In this document: positions 43,115-52,940 of the stretch, one piece after another
Position numbering within the stretch: the first letter of the stretch is position 1
Layout of the letters: the number at the start of each line of letters is the position of its first letter
Source of the DNA: RBG-16-64-13 sp963718375
GTDB lineage: Bacteria; Actinomycetota; Thermoleophilia; RBG-16-64-13
Length of the DNA: 64,000 nucleotides
Direction of reading: 5' to 3'
NCBI GenBank assembly: GCA_963718375.1
Contig: CAVQZD010000012.1
Coordinates: forward strand, 8,371 to 72,370
The notes under the pieces: model-generated
What the model saw: the letters and a program-made list of their open reading frames with translations, nothing else
What the model was told of the DNA's origin: nothing
Databases searched by the model: none
Made by a program: the position numbers and the translations under genes

Positions 43115-45075
43115 GGATAGGCGTCTTCGTCTGCCACTGCGGCACCAACATCGCCGGCACGGTGGATGTGGCTGAGCTCGCCGAGAGGGCGCTCACCCTC
43201 AAGGACGTGGTGCACGCCGACCATCCCATGTACACGTGCTCGGAGCCCGGTCAGGCTTCTATCCAGGACGCCATCCGCGACAAGCACCTCGACCGTGTGG
43301 TCGTGGCCGCCTGCTCGCCGCACATGCACGAGGTGACCTTCCGCCGCTGTGTGGAGGCGGCCGGTCTGAACCCCTATATGTACGAGATGGCCAACATCCG
43401 CGAGCACTGCTCCTGGATCCATCCCGATATGGCCGTAGGCACCGAGAAGGCGTGGGACATCATCAAGATGGCCGTGGCCAAGGTCCGGCAGTTGGAGCCT
43501 CTCTACTCGAACGAGGTGGAGGTCAACAAGGACGTCTTGGTGATCGGCGGCGGCGTGGCGGGTATCCAGGCCGCGCTCGACCTGGCCGACGCCGGCCTCA
43601 AGGTCACCATCGTGGAGAAAGAGACCACCATCGGCGGCACGATGGCCAAGCTGGACAAGACCTTCCCCACCATCGACTGCTCGGCCTGCATCCTCACGCC
43701 GCGCATGGTGGACTGCGCGCAGCACGAGAACATCGACGTCATGGCCTACTGCGAGATCGAGAAAGTCGCGGGCTATGTGGGCAACTTCACCGTGGATATC
43801 CGCAAGAAGGCCAGCATGGTCGATTGGACCAAGTGCATCGGCTGCGAGATCTGCGTGCAGAAGTGTCCTAGCAAGGCGCCCGATACTTTCAACGCCGGCC
43901 TCGAGCAGACCAAGGCCATCTACATCCCGTTCCCGCAGGCGGTGCCCAAGCGGGCGGCTATCCAGGTGGACTACTGCCGCTACTTCCAGAGTGGCAAGTG
44001 CAAGGTCTGCGAGCGGGTGTGTCCTGCGGACGCCATCGATTACGAGCAGAAGGAACAGATCGTCCAGAAGGAGTTCGGAGCGATAGTGGTGGCTACCGGC
44101 CTGGACGTGTTCGACTGGCAGGCGGGCTATCCGGAGTACGGCCAGGGCAAGATCAAGGACGTCATCTCGGGCCTGCAGTACGAGCGCATGCTCAACGCCT
44201 CGGGCCCCTCGGGCGGCCACGTGCACCGCATCAGTAACGGCGAGGACCCCAAGACCGTGGTCTTCATACAGTGCGTGGGCTCGCGCGACGAGTCGGTCAA
44301 CCGGCCCTACTGCTCGGGCGTGTGCTGCATGTACACGGCCAAGCAGGCGCTGCTGACCAAGGACCACGTGGGCATGGACACCGAGGTCTACGTCTTCTAT
44401 ATAGACATCCGCGCGAACGGCAAGGGTTACGAGGAGTTCGTCAAGCGCGTGCAGACCGAGTTCGGCGTCAAGTACGTGCGCGGCCGCGTGAGCAAGCTCT
44501 ACGAAGAGGACGGCAAGGTCATGGTGCGCGGCACCGACACCCTGCTGGGTGAGCAGGTGGAGGTGGCCGCCGACCTGGTGGTGCTGGCCACCGGCATCGA
44601 GGCCGCCCCGGGTGCCAAGGAGCTCGCGCAGAAGCTCAACATCAGCTACGACGAGTTCGGCTTTCTCAAAGAGGGCCATCCCAAGCTGCGCCCGGTCGAG
44701 ACCAACACGGCCGGCGTCTTCTTGGCCGGCGTCTGCCAGGCGCCCAAGGATATTCCCGCCACGGTGGCGCAGGCCTCGGGTACGGCATCGAAGGTCATGG
44801 GTCTGCTGGCCAAGGACAAGCTCAAGACCAGCCCGATGATCGCGGTCGTGGACCAGAAGGACTGCGTGAGTTGCTGGAAGTGCATCGAGGTCTGCCCGTT
44901 CAGCGCGCCCGAGAAGCAGGAGCAGCGCGACGGCAGCTTCAAGAGTCATGTGATCGAGACGGTCTGCCAGGGCTGCGGCGTGTGCGTGGCCAACTGCCCG
45001 GTGAACTGCATCTCGCTGAAGGGCTTCACCACCGACGCCCTTATCGATCAGCTGGAAGAGGTCCTACTCTCGTAA
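43111..45075 (+). CDS. hdrA: Heterodisulfide reductase-like subunit HdrA (FAD, four ferredoxin motifs)
   Basis: A 654-residue electron-bifurcating or confurcating hub. The N-terminal IGVFVCHCGTNIAGTVDV is followed by the FAD-binding VLVIGGGVAGIQAALDLADAG near residue 147. Ferredoxin motifs are CIGCEICVQKCP, CKVCERVCP with an upstream Cys, and a C-terminal pair CVSCWKCIEVCP and CQGCGVCVANCP. No MvhD, Flox or FrhB partner is encoded next to it. The 3' 160 bp are repeated at 62588-62749. Confidence 0.94.
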   Translation: MRIGVFVCHCGTNIAGTVDVAELAERALTLKDVVHADHPMYTCSEPGQASIQDAIRDKHLDRVVVAACSPHMHEVTFRRCVEAAGLNPYMYEMANIREHCSWIHPDMAVGTEKAWDIIKMAVAKVRQLEPLYSNEVEVNKDVLVIGGGVAGIQAALDLADAGLKVTIVEKETTIGGTMAKLDKTFPTIDCSACILTPRMVDCAQHENIDVMAYCEIEKVAGYVGNFTVDIRKKASMVDWTKCIGCEICVQKCPSKAPDTFNAGLEQTKAIYIPFPQAVPKRAAIQVDYCRYFQSGKCKVCERVCPADAIDYEQKEQIVQKEFGAIVVATGLDVFDWQAGYPEYGQGKIKDVISGLQYERMLNASGPSGGHVHRISNGEDPKTVVFIQCVGSRDESVNRPYCSGVCCMYTAKQALLTKDHVGMDTEVYVFYIDIRANGKGYEEFVKRVQTEFGVKYVRGRVSKLYEEDGKVMVRGTDTLLGEQVEVAADLVVLATGIEAAPGAKELAQKLNISYDEFGFLKEGHPKLRPVETNTAGVFLAGVCQAPKDIPATVAQASGTASKVMGLLAKDKLKTSPMIAVVDQKDCVSCWKCIEVCPFSAPEKQEQRDGSFKSHVIETVCQGCGVCVANCPVNCISLKGFTTDALIDQLEEVLLS

Positions 45076-45079
45076 AGGC
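44914..45079 (+). repeat. Direct repeat copy 1 (hdrA 3' end)
   Basis: The last 162 coding bases of hdrA plus four bases match 62588-62753 at a constant offset of 17,674 bp. The first roughly 117 bases are identical. The last 50 have 11 differences, mostly silent, so the downstream copy derives from a slightly different hdrA. Confidence 0.95.
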
Positions 45080-45115
45080 GCCGTCGCATGCTGAGACTCT
45101 TGCACGACGCACGAC

Positions 45116-45140
45116 TATCGTATATCGTAGATACACGATA
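45116..45140 (+). promoter_or_regulatory. ArsR-type operator upstream of arsR
   Basis: TATCGTATATC (45116-45126) and GATACACGATA (45130-45140) form an 11-bp inverted repeat with one mismatch and a three-base spacer. It lies 20 bases before the arsR start codon, the usual place for autoregulation by ArsR/SmtB proteins. Confidence 0.7.
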
Positions 45141-45160
45141 AACAGCGTGGGGAGTGCATC

Positions 45161-45439
45161 ATGTCAGACAACACCGAAGACGAGGAACTGGCCCAGTTGG
45201 CCAAGGCCATCAGTCACCCGGTGCGCATCCGCATTCTGCGGTTGCTCGCGGCACAGCCGGGCTGCGTGTGCGGCGCGATATTCCGCGAGATACCGCTGGC
45301 TCAGTCCACCATCTCGCAGCATCTAAGAGTACTCAAGGAGGCGGGCCTCATCGAAGGGGAGCTCGACCTTCCCCGGATCTGCTATTGCGCCAGGACTGAC
45401 GCCATCTTGCGTCTCAAGCAGCTGATGTCGACGCTATGA
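45161..45439 (+). CDS. arsR: ArsR-family metalloregulator
   Basis: A 92-residue winged-helix repressor: LAKAISHPVRIRILRLLAAQ, then the Cys pair PGCVCGAIFREI at the start of the recognition region, and LAQSTISQHLRVLKEAGLIEG. The CVC pair in helix 3 is the classic As(III)-sensing position; a further Cys in PRICYCARTD may complete the site. GGGGAG lies upstream of the ATG. It is coupled (ATGA overlap) to an arsenite exporter gene. Confidence 0.9.
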   Translation: MSDNTEDEELAQLAKAISHPVRIRILRLLAAQPGCVCGAIFREIPLAQSTISQHLRVLKEAGLIEGELDLPRICYCARTDAILRLKQLMSTL

Positions 45440-46573
45440 AGCGCCTGTCTTTCCTCGACCGCTATCTGACCCTCTGGATCTTCCTGGCCATGGGCATCGG
45501 TGTGGCGGCCGGCTATCTGTGGCCGGCGATCGGCCGGGCGATCGAGAGCGCTTCCGTTGGCACCACGTCCATCCCCATCGCCATCGGTCTCATCGTCATG
45601 ATGTATCCGCCGCTGGCCAAGGTGCATTACGAGGAGCTCGGGGATGTGTTCCGCAACTGGCGGATCCTGCGCCTATCGCTCATCCAGAACTGGGTCATCG
45701 GGCCCTCTGCTCATGTTCTTCTTGGCCATCCTCATGCTCTTCGACAAGCCCGGTCTCATGCAGGGCGTCATCATGATCGGTCTGGCCCGCTGCATCGCCA
45801 TGGTGATCGTGTGGAACGACCTGGCCAAGGGCGACCGGGAGTACGCCGCGGGTCTGGTGGCCTTCAACTCGGTCTTCCAGGTGCTCTTCTACTCGGTGTA
45901 CGCGTACGTGTTCCTCACGGTGCTACCTGGCTGGTTCGGGCTGGAGGGCACAGCCGTGGACGTGTCCATGGCCGAGATCGCCGAGAGCGTGGCCATCTAT
46001 CTGGGCATCCCGTTTGTGGCCGGCATACTCACGCGGGTGGTGCTGCTCAGGTTCAAGAGCAAGGAGTGGTACGAGAGGGAGTTCATCCCCCGCATCAGCC
46101 CCATCACCCTGATCGCGCTGCTGTTCACCATCCTTGTGATGTTCTCGCTGAAAGGCGAGATCATCGTGCAGTTGCCGTTGGATGTTCTGCGGGTGGCCGC
46201 TCCGCTTCTGGTCTACTTCGTGGTGATGTTCCTGGTGAGTTTCTACATGGGCAAGAAGGTGGGCGCCGACTACAGCAAGAGCACGACGCTGGCCTTCACT
46301 GCCGCCTCCAACAACTTCGAGTTAGCCATCGCCGTGGCGGTCGCGGTGTTCGGGCTGAGGTCGGCGCAGGCTTTTGCGGCTGTGATCGGGCCTTTGGTGG
46401 AGGTGCCGGTGATGATAGGGCTCGTGAACGTGGCCTTCTGGTTCCAGCGCCGCTACTGGGGCAGCAAGGGCGTGGAGGTGGAGGCGGCGGCCGGTGTCGA
46501 AGCCGGCGACCTGGGCTGCCCGACGGTGATCGGTAGCGGGACTGAGACGACGAGGGAGACTCGAGAAGAGTGA
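45436..46573 (+). CDS. arsB: Arsenite efflux transporter ACR3, one frameshift
   Basis: An ACR3-family secondary exporter (ten membrane helices, about 370 residues). Signatures are LDRYLTLWIFLAMGIGVAAGY, the conserved Cys in GLARCIAMVIVWN, GLVAFNSVFQVLFYSVYAYVF and TLAFTAASNNFELAIAVAVA with its conserved Glu. The first frame (45436-45700) and the second (to 46573) join at about 45705, where one extra T after GGGCCC explains the shift. With arsR it forms an arsenic-resistance operon. Confidence 0.9.
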
Positions 46574-46918
46574 TGGGCGAAACGGATACGCCGGGTGCCA
46601 GCCGCGAGGTCGTGCGCCAACGGTGCCTTCGGACACACGCATGCAGTGTCTGGCAGCGCCGTTTGGGGCGGCGTCGTTAGGGCACGCGGACTCCGCGGTG
46701 TCGCGCGGCCGAGGAGGTGACCAGCCGGGCGGCGCTACGCGACGCCTCGGGTCCGGCACAGGAGGTCGCGCTGGCAGTCTGTGCGGGTGGCCTACGAACT
46801 TCAAGGCGGTGGACCGCGGCCGTGCTCGCGTCCGGACTCCGGCTTCTCTGGCCGAGGCGGTCCGCCCGGGCGCAGCGTTCGGCGACGCTCCTCACATAAT
46901 GGGTGATAATAGAATCCG
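46574..46918. other. Intergenic segment without recognised gene
   Basis: About 345 bases of very GC-rich sequence. Short open frames exist on both strands, but none shows a motif, a good ribosome site or homology I recognise. The last 15 bases hold GATAAT (46905-46910) directly before the RNase J start codon, a possible -10 box for a leaderless transcript. A decayed gene cannot be excluded. Confidence 0.5.
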
Positions 46919-48605
46919 ATGAACCAACCACTGACTTCTGGACGCACCCTGCGCATCATCCCCCTTGGTGGGCTTGACGGCATAGGCAAGAACATGACCG
47001 TCTTTGAGTACGGGGACGAGATGGTGGTCGTGGACGCCGGGTCTCATGTTCCCCGACGACGACCATCCAGGGGTAGATCTCATCCTCCCCGACTTCTCCT
47101 ACGTGGTGAAGCGTCAGGCCAAGCTGCGCGCCATAGTCATCACCCACGGCCACGAGGACCATACAGGGGCGCTTCCTTATCTTCTCAAAGCACTCGACCG
47201 GCGGGTGCCGGTGATGGGCACCAGACTCACCCTCGGTCTTATCCAGGGCAAGTTCGAGGAGCATGGCCTCAAGACGAAGTCGGTCAAGCTGCAGGAGGTG
47301 ACCGGGGGGAGCCACGTGTCGGTCGGCTCGTTCGGGTTCGACTTCTTCGCCGTGAACCATTCGATACCCGACGGAGTGGGAGTGTTCATACGCACGCCCG
47401 CGGCCAACGTGGTGCACACCGGTGACTTCAAGCTGGACCAGACTCCCATCGACGGGCGCTTGGTGGACTACGCCTCGCTGACTAAGTTCGCAAAGGTGGG
47501 TGTCGATCTGCTGATGTCAGACTCGACCAATGCAGAGACGCCTGGCGTCACGCTCTCAGAGTCTTCGGTGGGCCCTGCGTTGCGTGACCTCGTCGATAGA
47601 GCGGAGGGCCGGGTCATAGCCGCCTCGTTCGCGAGTCACGTGCACCGTGTGCAGCAGATCTGCGACGCGGCCGTGGGGGCTGGGCGCAAGGTGGCCTTCA
47701 TAGGTCGCTCGATGATCACCAACACGCGGATCGCGCGCGAACTCGGCTATCTGACTATCGCCGATAGCGATATGGTCGAGCCCGAGCGGGCGGCCAGGCT
47801 GCCGGCTCGCAAGGTGCTGGTGATGTGCACCGGCAGCCAGGGTGAGCCTCTCTCGGCTCTGGCTCGCATGGCCAATGGCGACCACAATACCGTCAACATA
47901 GAGCCCGACGACACCGTGGTCATCGCTGCTACGCCGGTGCCGGGCAACGAGAAGGCGGTCAACCGGGTCATCAACCGGCTGGCCAAGGCCGGGGCCACGG
48001 TCGCTCACAAGGGCAGTCTGCATGTGCACGTGTCGGGTCACGCCGCCGCGGAAGAGCTCAAGCTGATGCTCAACCTGGTGAGGCCCCGGTTCTTCGTGCC
48101 CGTGCACGGTGAGACCCGCCACTTGGTCGCCCATGCGGGCCTGGCTGAGCAGGTGGGTATCCCCAAGAAGAACGTGTTCATCATGGGCAACGGCGACGTC
48201 CTGGAGCTCACCAAATCGGCGGCAAGCGTCACGGGGAGCGTCGAGCACGGGGTGGTCTACGTCGACGGTCTCGGGGTAGGCGACGTGGGTCAGGTGATAC
48301 TCCGCGACCGACAGGTCCTGGCCCAGGATGGCATCGCGACCGTGGTGGTCACCGTCGACAGCCAGACCGGCAGTCTGACATCCGACCCGGAGTTGATCAC
48401 GCGGGGGATGACCTGGGGTCCAGACGGCGATAGGGTCATCGCCGACGCGCAAGCTCGCATCCGGCAACGGCTGGCCCGGACCCATAAGGAAGGGGTCACC
48501 GACCAAGCCGTCATCAAGCAGGCCGTGCACGATTCGCTATCGCAGCTGTTGTGGGAGCGCACCCGCAGCCGGCCCATGATCATCCCCATAGTCGTGGAAG
48601 TCTGA
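46919..48605 (+). CDS. rnj: Ribonuclease J, one frameshift near the N-terminus
   Basis: A metallo-beta-lactamase/beta-CASP ribonuclease (5'-3' exo- and endonuclease). Conserved parts: IIPLGGLDGIGKNMTVFEY, LILPDFSYVVK, the metal site THGHEDHTGALPYLL, FAVNHSIPDGVGVFI, HTGDFKLDQ, LLMSDSTNAETPG, CTGSQGEPLSALARMA and the beta-CASP HVSGHAAAEELKLML. The frame breaks near 47041, where one extra T (after GCCGGG) separates VVVDAG from LMFPDDDHPGVD. Start ATG 46919 has no ribosome site but has GATAAT just upstream. Confidence 0.93.
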
Positions 48606-48742
48606 CCGCGCAGGTCCCGCCTCTTCGTCGGTGACGCCTCGCGATTTTTGCGGATTCCTTACACCGCGCACCCCCTTCGCTACGCCTTGCCTACGCCGGC
48701 ACGCCTAACATGAGATAGAGCCGACGTGTGGATAGGTGCGTC

Positions 48743-48823
48743 ATGGATGCATTGGTGGTTCTCATAGCGATCGCCTTCTTCGCCCTTACCTGGGGGCTGG
48801 TGCATGGAATGCAGCGCCTGTAG
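48743..48823 (+). CDS. Tiny membrane protein upstream of kdpF
   Basis: A 26-residue single-helix protein, MDALVVLIAIAFFALTWGL and a short polar end with HGMQRL. Similar mini-proteins of about 25-30 residues often precede kdpF in actinobacterial kdp operons (from memory), so it may be a small accessory of the Kdp complex. It is too short for homology alone to prove it. Confidence 0.55.
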   Translation: MDALVVLIAIAFFALTWGLVHGMQRL

Positions 48824-48880
48824 CGGAAGGGCTGATGCCATGATGGCGGATGCGCGTCTCGTGGGTAGCGGGGAGGCGGC

Positions 48881-48964
48881 ATGCTGCTGACCGCCGCCAT
48901 CATCTCTGTATGTCTGCTGGCTTACCTGCTCTACGCACTGATGCGGCCTGAGAGGTTGGGATGA
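48881..48964 (+). CDS. kdpF: KdpF, small subunit of the Kdp potassium ATPase
   Basis: A 27-residue single-span protein (LTAAIISVCLLAYLLYALM then RPERLG), the typical KdpF sequence and length. ATG 48881 follows GGGGAGG. The stop overlaps the kdpA start by four bases (ATGA). KdpF stabilises the KdpABC complex in the membrane. Confidence 0.88.
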   Translation: MLLTAAIISVCLLAYLLYALMRPERLG

Positions 48965-50719
48965 CCGCCCAAGGCTGGCTGCAGATCGCTTTGTTGGTGG
49001 CAGTGGTGCTGCTGTTCGTGCGGCCGCTGGGCACCTACATGGCCAAGGTGTTCGAGGGGCGGCGCATCTTCGGAGTCAGCCGGGCCCTGCGGCCGGTGGA
49101 GAGGATCATCTACCGGCTGGGCGGCATCGACCCCGAGAGCGAGATGACCTGGAAGAAGTACGCGGTCAGCGCGCTGGCCTTCAGCCTCGCGGGCTTCTTG
49201 CTGCTCTACCTGCTGCTGCGGGTGCAGGGTTGGCTGCCCGGCGGTCCCGACGGGGTGGGCAACGTCAAGCCCGATCTGGCCTTCAACACTGCCGTCAGCT
49301 TCGTCACCAACACCAACTGGCAGGCATACGGCGGTGAGAGCACCATGAAGTACGTCACCCAGATGGTGGGCCTGACCGTGCAGAACTTCGTCTCGGCGGG
49401 CGTGGGCATGGCGGTGGTCATTGCGCTGATCACGGGGGTTCACCCGTCGCTCTACCGACATGCTGGGCAACTTCTGGGTGGATCTCACCCGCGCTGTGCT
49501 CTACGTGCTCATACCGCTGTCCATCGTCTTCGCAGTGATCTTCGTCTCGCAAGGGGTGGTGCAGACCCTGGAGCCGTCGCAGGAGGCCGCGTTGGTGCAA
49601 CCCTACGCCGGGGATGACGGCCAGACGGTCACCGACCAGACCATAGCCGTGGGGCCGGTGGCCTCCCAGGCGGCCATAAAGCAGTTGGGCACGAACGGGG
49701 GCGGCTACTTCAACGCCAACTCGGCTCATCCGTTCGAGAATCCCACGCCGCTGTCCGGCTTTTTGCAGATGGTGGCGATCTTGCTCATCCCGGCCGCGCT
49801 CTGCTACACCTTCGGCCGCATGGTGGGTAACACGCGGCAGGGGTGGGCGGTGCTCTCGGTGATGGTGGTCATCCTGGTGGCCACGATGGCCGTCTCGTAT
49901 CACTTCGAGGCGCAGGGTGTGCCCCAGCAGGCACAGGTCGGGGCCGACCTGCAGGCGGCGGGCGGCACTACCACAGCCCAGGCCGGCGGCAACATGGAGG
50001 GTAAAGAGGTGCGCTTCGGCATAGCCGATTCATCGGCTTGGGCGGTCTCCACCACTGCCGCCTCCAACGGCTCGGTGAACAGCATGCACGACTCGTACAC
50101 GCCCCTCGGGGGACTGGTGCCTATGGTGATGATCCAGCTCGGGGAGGTGGTGTTCGGGGGTGTCGGCTCGGGTCTGTATGTGATGCTGGTGTTCGCCATA
50201 GTCACGGTGTTCATCGCCGGGCTTATGGTGGGGCGAACGCCCGAGTATCTGGGCAAGAAGATAGAGATGTACGAGATGAAGATGGCCTCGCTGATCATCC
50301 TGATACCGGTGATAGCCATCTTAGTGGGCACCATGATCGGGGTAGCTACAGGCGCCGGGCGCGCCGGCGCGGCTAACCCGGGCGCGCACGGCTTCAGCGA
50401 GATCCTGTACGGCTTCACCTCGGCGGTGGGTAACAACGGCAGCGCGTTCGCCGGACTGTGCGCGAACTCTCCCTTCTACAACCTGCTGCTGGGGGTGTGC
50501 ATGCTCATCGGGAGGTTCTGGATACTGGTGCCCACGCTGGCCTTGGCGGGGTCGCTGGCCAAGAAGAAGCACACCCCTGAGAGCGCGGGCACGCTGCACA
50601 CCGACGGCCCCGTGTTCGTGGGGCTGCTCACCGTGATAGTCATCGTGGTCGGGGCGCTGAGTTTCCTGCCCGCCCTGGCTCTGGGTCCGATAGTCGAGCA
50701 CCTACTGATGGCCGGCTAG
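48961..50719 (+). CDS. kdpA: KdpA, potassium-channel subunit, one frameshift
   Basis: The K+-conducting subunit of KdpFABC. The selectivity-filter segments are visible: SFVTNTNWQAYGGE near residue 117, QLGTNGGGYFNANSAHPFEN and GFTSAVGNNGSAFAGL. Two open pieces (48961-49437 and 49460 onward) join at a run of five G near 49435-49439: removing one G gives ITGFTRRSTDMLGNFWVDLTR. The corrected length of about 585 residues is normal. An insertion with AGGTTTAQAGGNMEGKEV is the expected loop. Confidence 0.93.
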
Positions 50720-50732
50720 GAGGGTGCGGACG

Positions 50733-52928
50733 ATGAACTGGTCGAGAAGAGCCCACGGAGCAGGACCCGCCGGGCCAGAGGGTGCGCCGGCAGAGGCCGC
50801 CCGGCCAGAGGCAGCCCGCCCAGCGGGCGCCGAGTCCGGATCCGCGCCGACCGCGCCTGCGCGGCGCGGCGCCGGTCAAGGCGGCGTGGGCGGGCGCGCG
50901 GCGGCGCGGGCCGTCCGCGACTCGTTCCGCAAGCTGGACCCGCGGGTGCAGGTACGGAACCCGGTGATGTTCGTGGTCTGGGTCGGCGCTCTGCTCACCT
51001 TCGTACTGTTCATTCAGTCGGCGGCCGGAGCGGGGGAGGCCTCCTGGGGCTTCATCCTGGCCATCTCGCTGCTCTTGTGGTTCACGGTGCTGTTCGCCAA
51101 CTTCGCTGAGGCCATGGCCGAGGGCCGGGGCCGCGCCCAGGCGGACAGCCTGCGGAAGGCGCGCAAAGACGTGATGGCGAGCAGGTTGAGCGAGGCGCGC
51201 CGCGAAGCGCGCGCGGAGCAGGTGTCTTCGTCACAGCTGGTGCTCGGCGACCTGGTGCTGGTGGAGGCCGGCGAGTTCATCCCTGTAGATGGCGACGTAG
51301 TGGTGGGAGCCGCCTCGGTGGACGAGAGTGCCATCACCGGCGAGAGTGCCCCTGTCATACGCGAAAGCGGGGGTGATCGCAGCGCGGTGACCGGCGGTAC
51401 GCGGGTGCTCTCCGACTGGCTGATCGTGAAGGTCACCGCCAAGCCTGGCGAGACCTTCCTGGACCACATGATCGCTATGGTGGAGGGCGCCAAGCGGCAG
51501 AAGACCCCCAACGAGATAGCCCTCAACATCCTGTTGGCGGCGCTCACCATCATTTTCCTGATCGTGGTGGTCACCTTGCGGCCGATGTCCCAGTACGCGG
51601 TGGATATGGCGGGCACGGGCGAGGTGGTGTCCATCACCATCCTGGTGGCCCTGTTGGTCTGCTTGGCCCCCACTACCATCGGGGCTCTGCTCTCGGCTAT
51701 AGGCATCGCGGGTATGAACCGTCTGAGCAAGGCCAACGTGGTGGCCATGTCGGGGCGCGCGGTGGAGGCGGCCGGCGACGTGGACGTGCTGCTGATGGAC
51801 AAGACGGGCACGATCACCCTGGGCAACCGGCAGGCCACCGAGTTCTTGCCGGCCCCAGGTGTCGAACTGGCCGAACTGGCGGACGCCGCCCAACTGGCCT
51901 CTCTCGCCGATGAGACGCCCGAGGGGCGGAGCATAGTCGTGCTCGCCAAGAAGCTGCAGGGCCTGCGGGGTCGCGACCTGGAGGCCCTGGGGGCCACCTT
52001 CGTGCCCTTCACCGCCCAGACCCGCATGAGCGGCGTCGACCTCGATGGCCGCGAGATCCGCAAGGGTGCCGTGGACTCGGTAGAAGCCTACATCGCGACC
52101 AAGGGGGGAGCGCTGCCCAAGGAAGTGATCGCCGCCTCCGACAACGTCGCTCGCTTGGGAGGCACCCCTCTGGTGGTGACCGACGGTCCCCGGGCCCTGG
52201 GCGTGATCCACCTCAAGGACATCGTCAAGGGAGGCATCCGCGAACGCTTTCACGACCTCAGGCGCATGGGCATACGGACGGTGATGATCACCGGAGACAA
52301 CCCGGTGACGGCAGCGTCCATAGCCGCGGAGGCGGGGGTGGACGACTTCCTCGCCGAGGCGACGCCCGGGGCCAAGCTGACGATGATCCGGGAGTATCAG
52401 GCCGATGGACACTTGGTGGCCATGACCGGCGACGGTACCAACGACGCGCCGGCTTTGGCGCAGGCGGACGTAGCCGTGGCCATGAACACCGGCACGCAGG
52501 CGGCCAAGGAGGCGGGCAACATGGTGGACTTGGACTCCAACCCCACCAAGCTGCTGGAGATAGTGCACATAGGCAAGCAGACGCTCATGACCCGTGGGGC
52601 GCTCACCACCTTCAGCATCGCCAACGACATAGCCAAGTATTTCGCCATCATCCCGGCCGCTTTCGCGGCCACCTACCCCAGTCTGGACGCCCTCAACCTG
52701 ATGCACCTCGCCACTCCCCAGAGTGCCGTCCTCTCCGCTGTGGTGTTCAACGCTGTGGTGATCGTCTTTCTCATCCCCTTGGCCCTGCGGGGCGTGAAGT
52801 ACAAACCGCGGCCTTCGGCCGAGCTTCTGCGCAACAACCTGCTCATCTACGGGCTGGGCGGATTGCTGGTGCCTTTCGTAGGCATCAAGCTGATCGACAT
52901 GGCGCTCAGCGCGCTGGGTCTGTCATAA
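50733..52928 (+). CDS. kdpB: KdpB, P-type ATPase subunit of the potassium pump
   Basis: The catalytic subunit. The phosphorylation site is LLMDKTGTITLGNRQATEF, with VDESAITGESAPVIRESGGD, TPEGRSIVVLAKK, MITGDNPVTAASIAAEAGVDDF, MTGDGTNDAPALAQADVAVA and MVDLDSNPTKLLEIV. ATG 50733 has AGGAGG nine bases upstream. An unusual Ala/Pro/Gly-rich extension of about 62 residues precedes the conserved VRDSFRKLDPRVQVRNPVMF, so the protein is longer than typical KdpB. Confidence 0.96.
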   Translation: MNWSRRAHGAGPAGPEGAPAEAARPEAARPAGAESGSAPTAPARRGAGQGGVGGRAAARAVRDSFRKLDPRVQVRNPVMFVVWVGALLTFVLFIQSAAGAGEASWGFILAISLLLWFTVLFANFAEAMAEGRGRAQADSLRKARKDVMASRLSEARREARAEQVSSSQLVLGDLVLVEAGEFIPVDGDVVVGAASVDESAITGESAPVIRESGGDRSAVTGGTRVLSDWLIVKVTAKPGETFLDHMIAMVEGAKRQKTPNEIALNILLAALTIIFLIVVVTLRPMSQYAVDMAGTGEVVSITILVALLVCLAPTTIGALLSAIGIAGMNRLSKANVVAMSGRAVEAAGDVDVLLMDKTGTITLGNRQATEFLPAPGVELAELADAAQLASLADETPEGRSIVVLAKKLQGLRGRDLEALGATFVPFTAQTRMSGVDLDGREIRKGAVDSVEAYIATKGGALPKEVIAASDNVARLGGTPLVVTDGPRALGVIHLKDIVKGGIRERFHDLRRMGIRTVMITGDNPVTAASIAAEAGVDDFLAEATPGAKLTMIREYQADGHLVAMTGDGTNDAPALAQADVAVAMNTGTQAAKEAGNMVDLDSNPTKLLEIVHIGKQTLMTRGALTTFSIANDIAKYFAIIPAAFAATYPSLDALNLMHLATPQSAVLSAVVFNAVVIVFLIPLALRGVKYKPRPSAELLRNNLLIYGLGGLLVPFVGIKLIDMALSALGLS

Positions 52929-52940
52929 GAGGGGTGTAGT

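Noticed and set aside
42826..44949. A 707-codon open frame on the reverse strand across hdrBA, and similar long antisense frames over pdxS, the molybdoenzymes, araA and kdpB
   Set aside because: High GC third positions remove stop codons from the opposite strand. The translations are rich in His, Arg, Leu and Val without motifs, while the forward frames carry clear family signatures.
46623..46922. Short forward frame between ACR3 and RNase J
   Set aside because: Arg/Ala/Gly-rich composition without motifs, it overlaps the RNase J start and has no good ribosome site; treated as non-coding.
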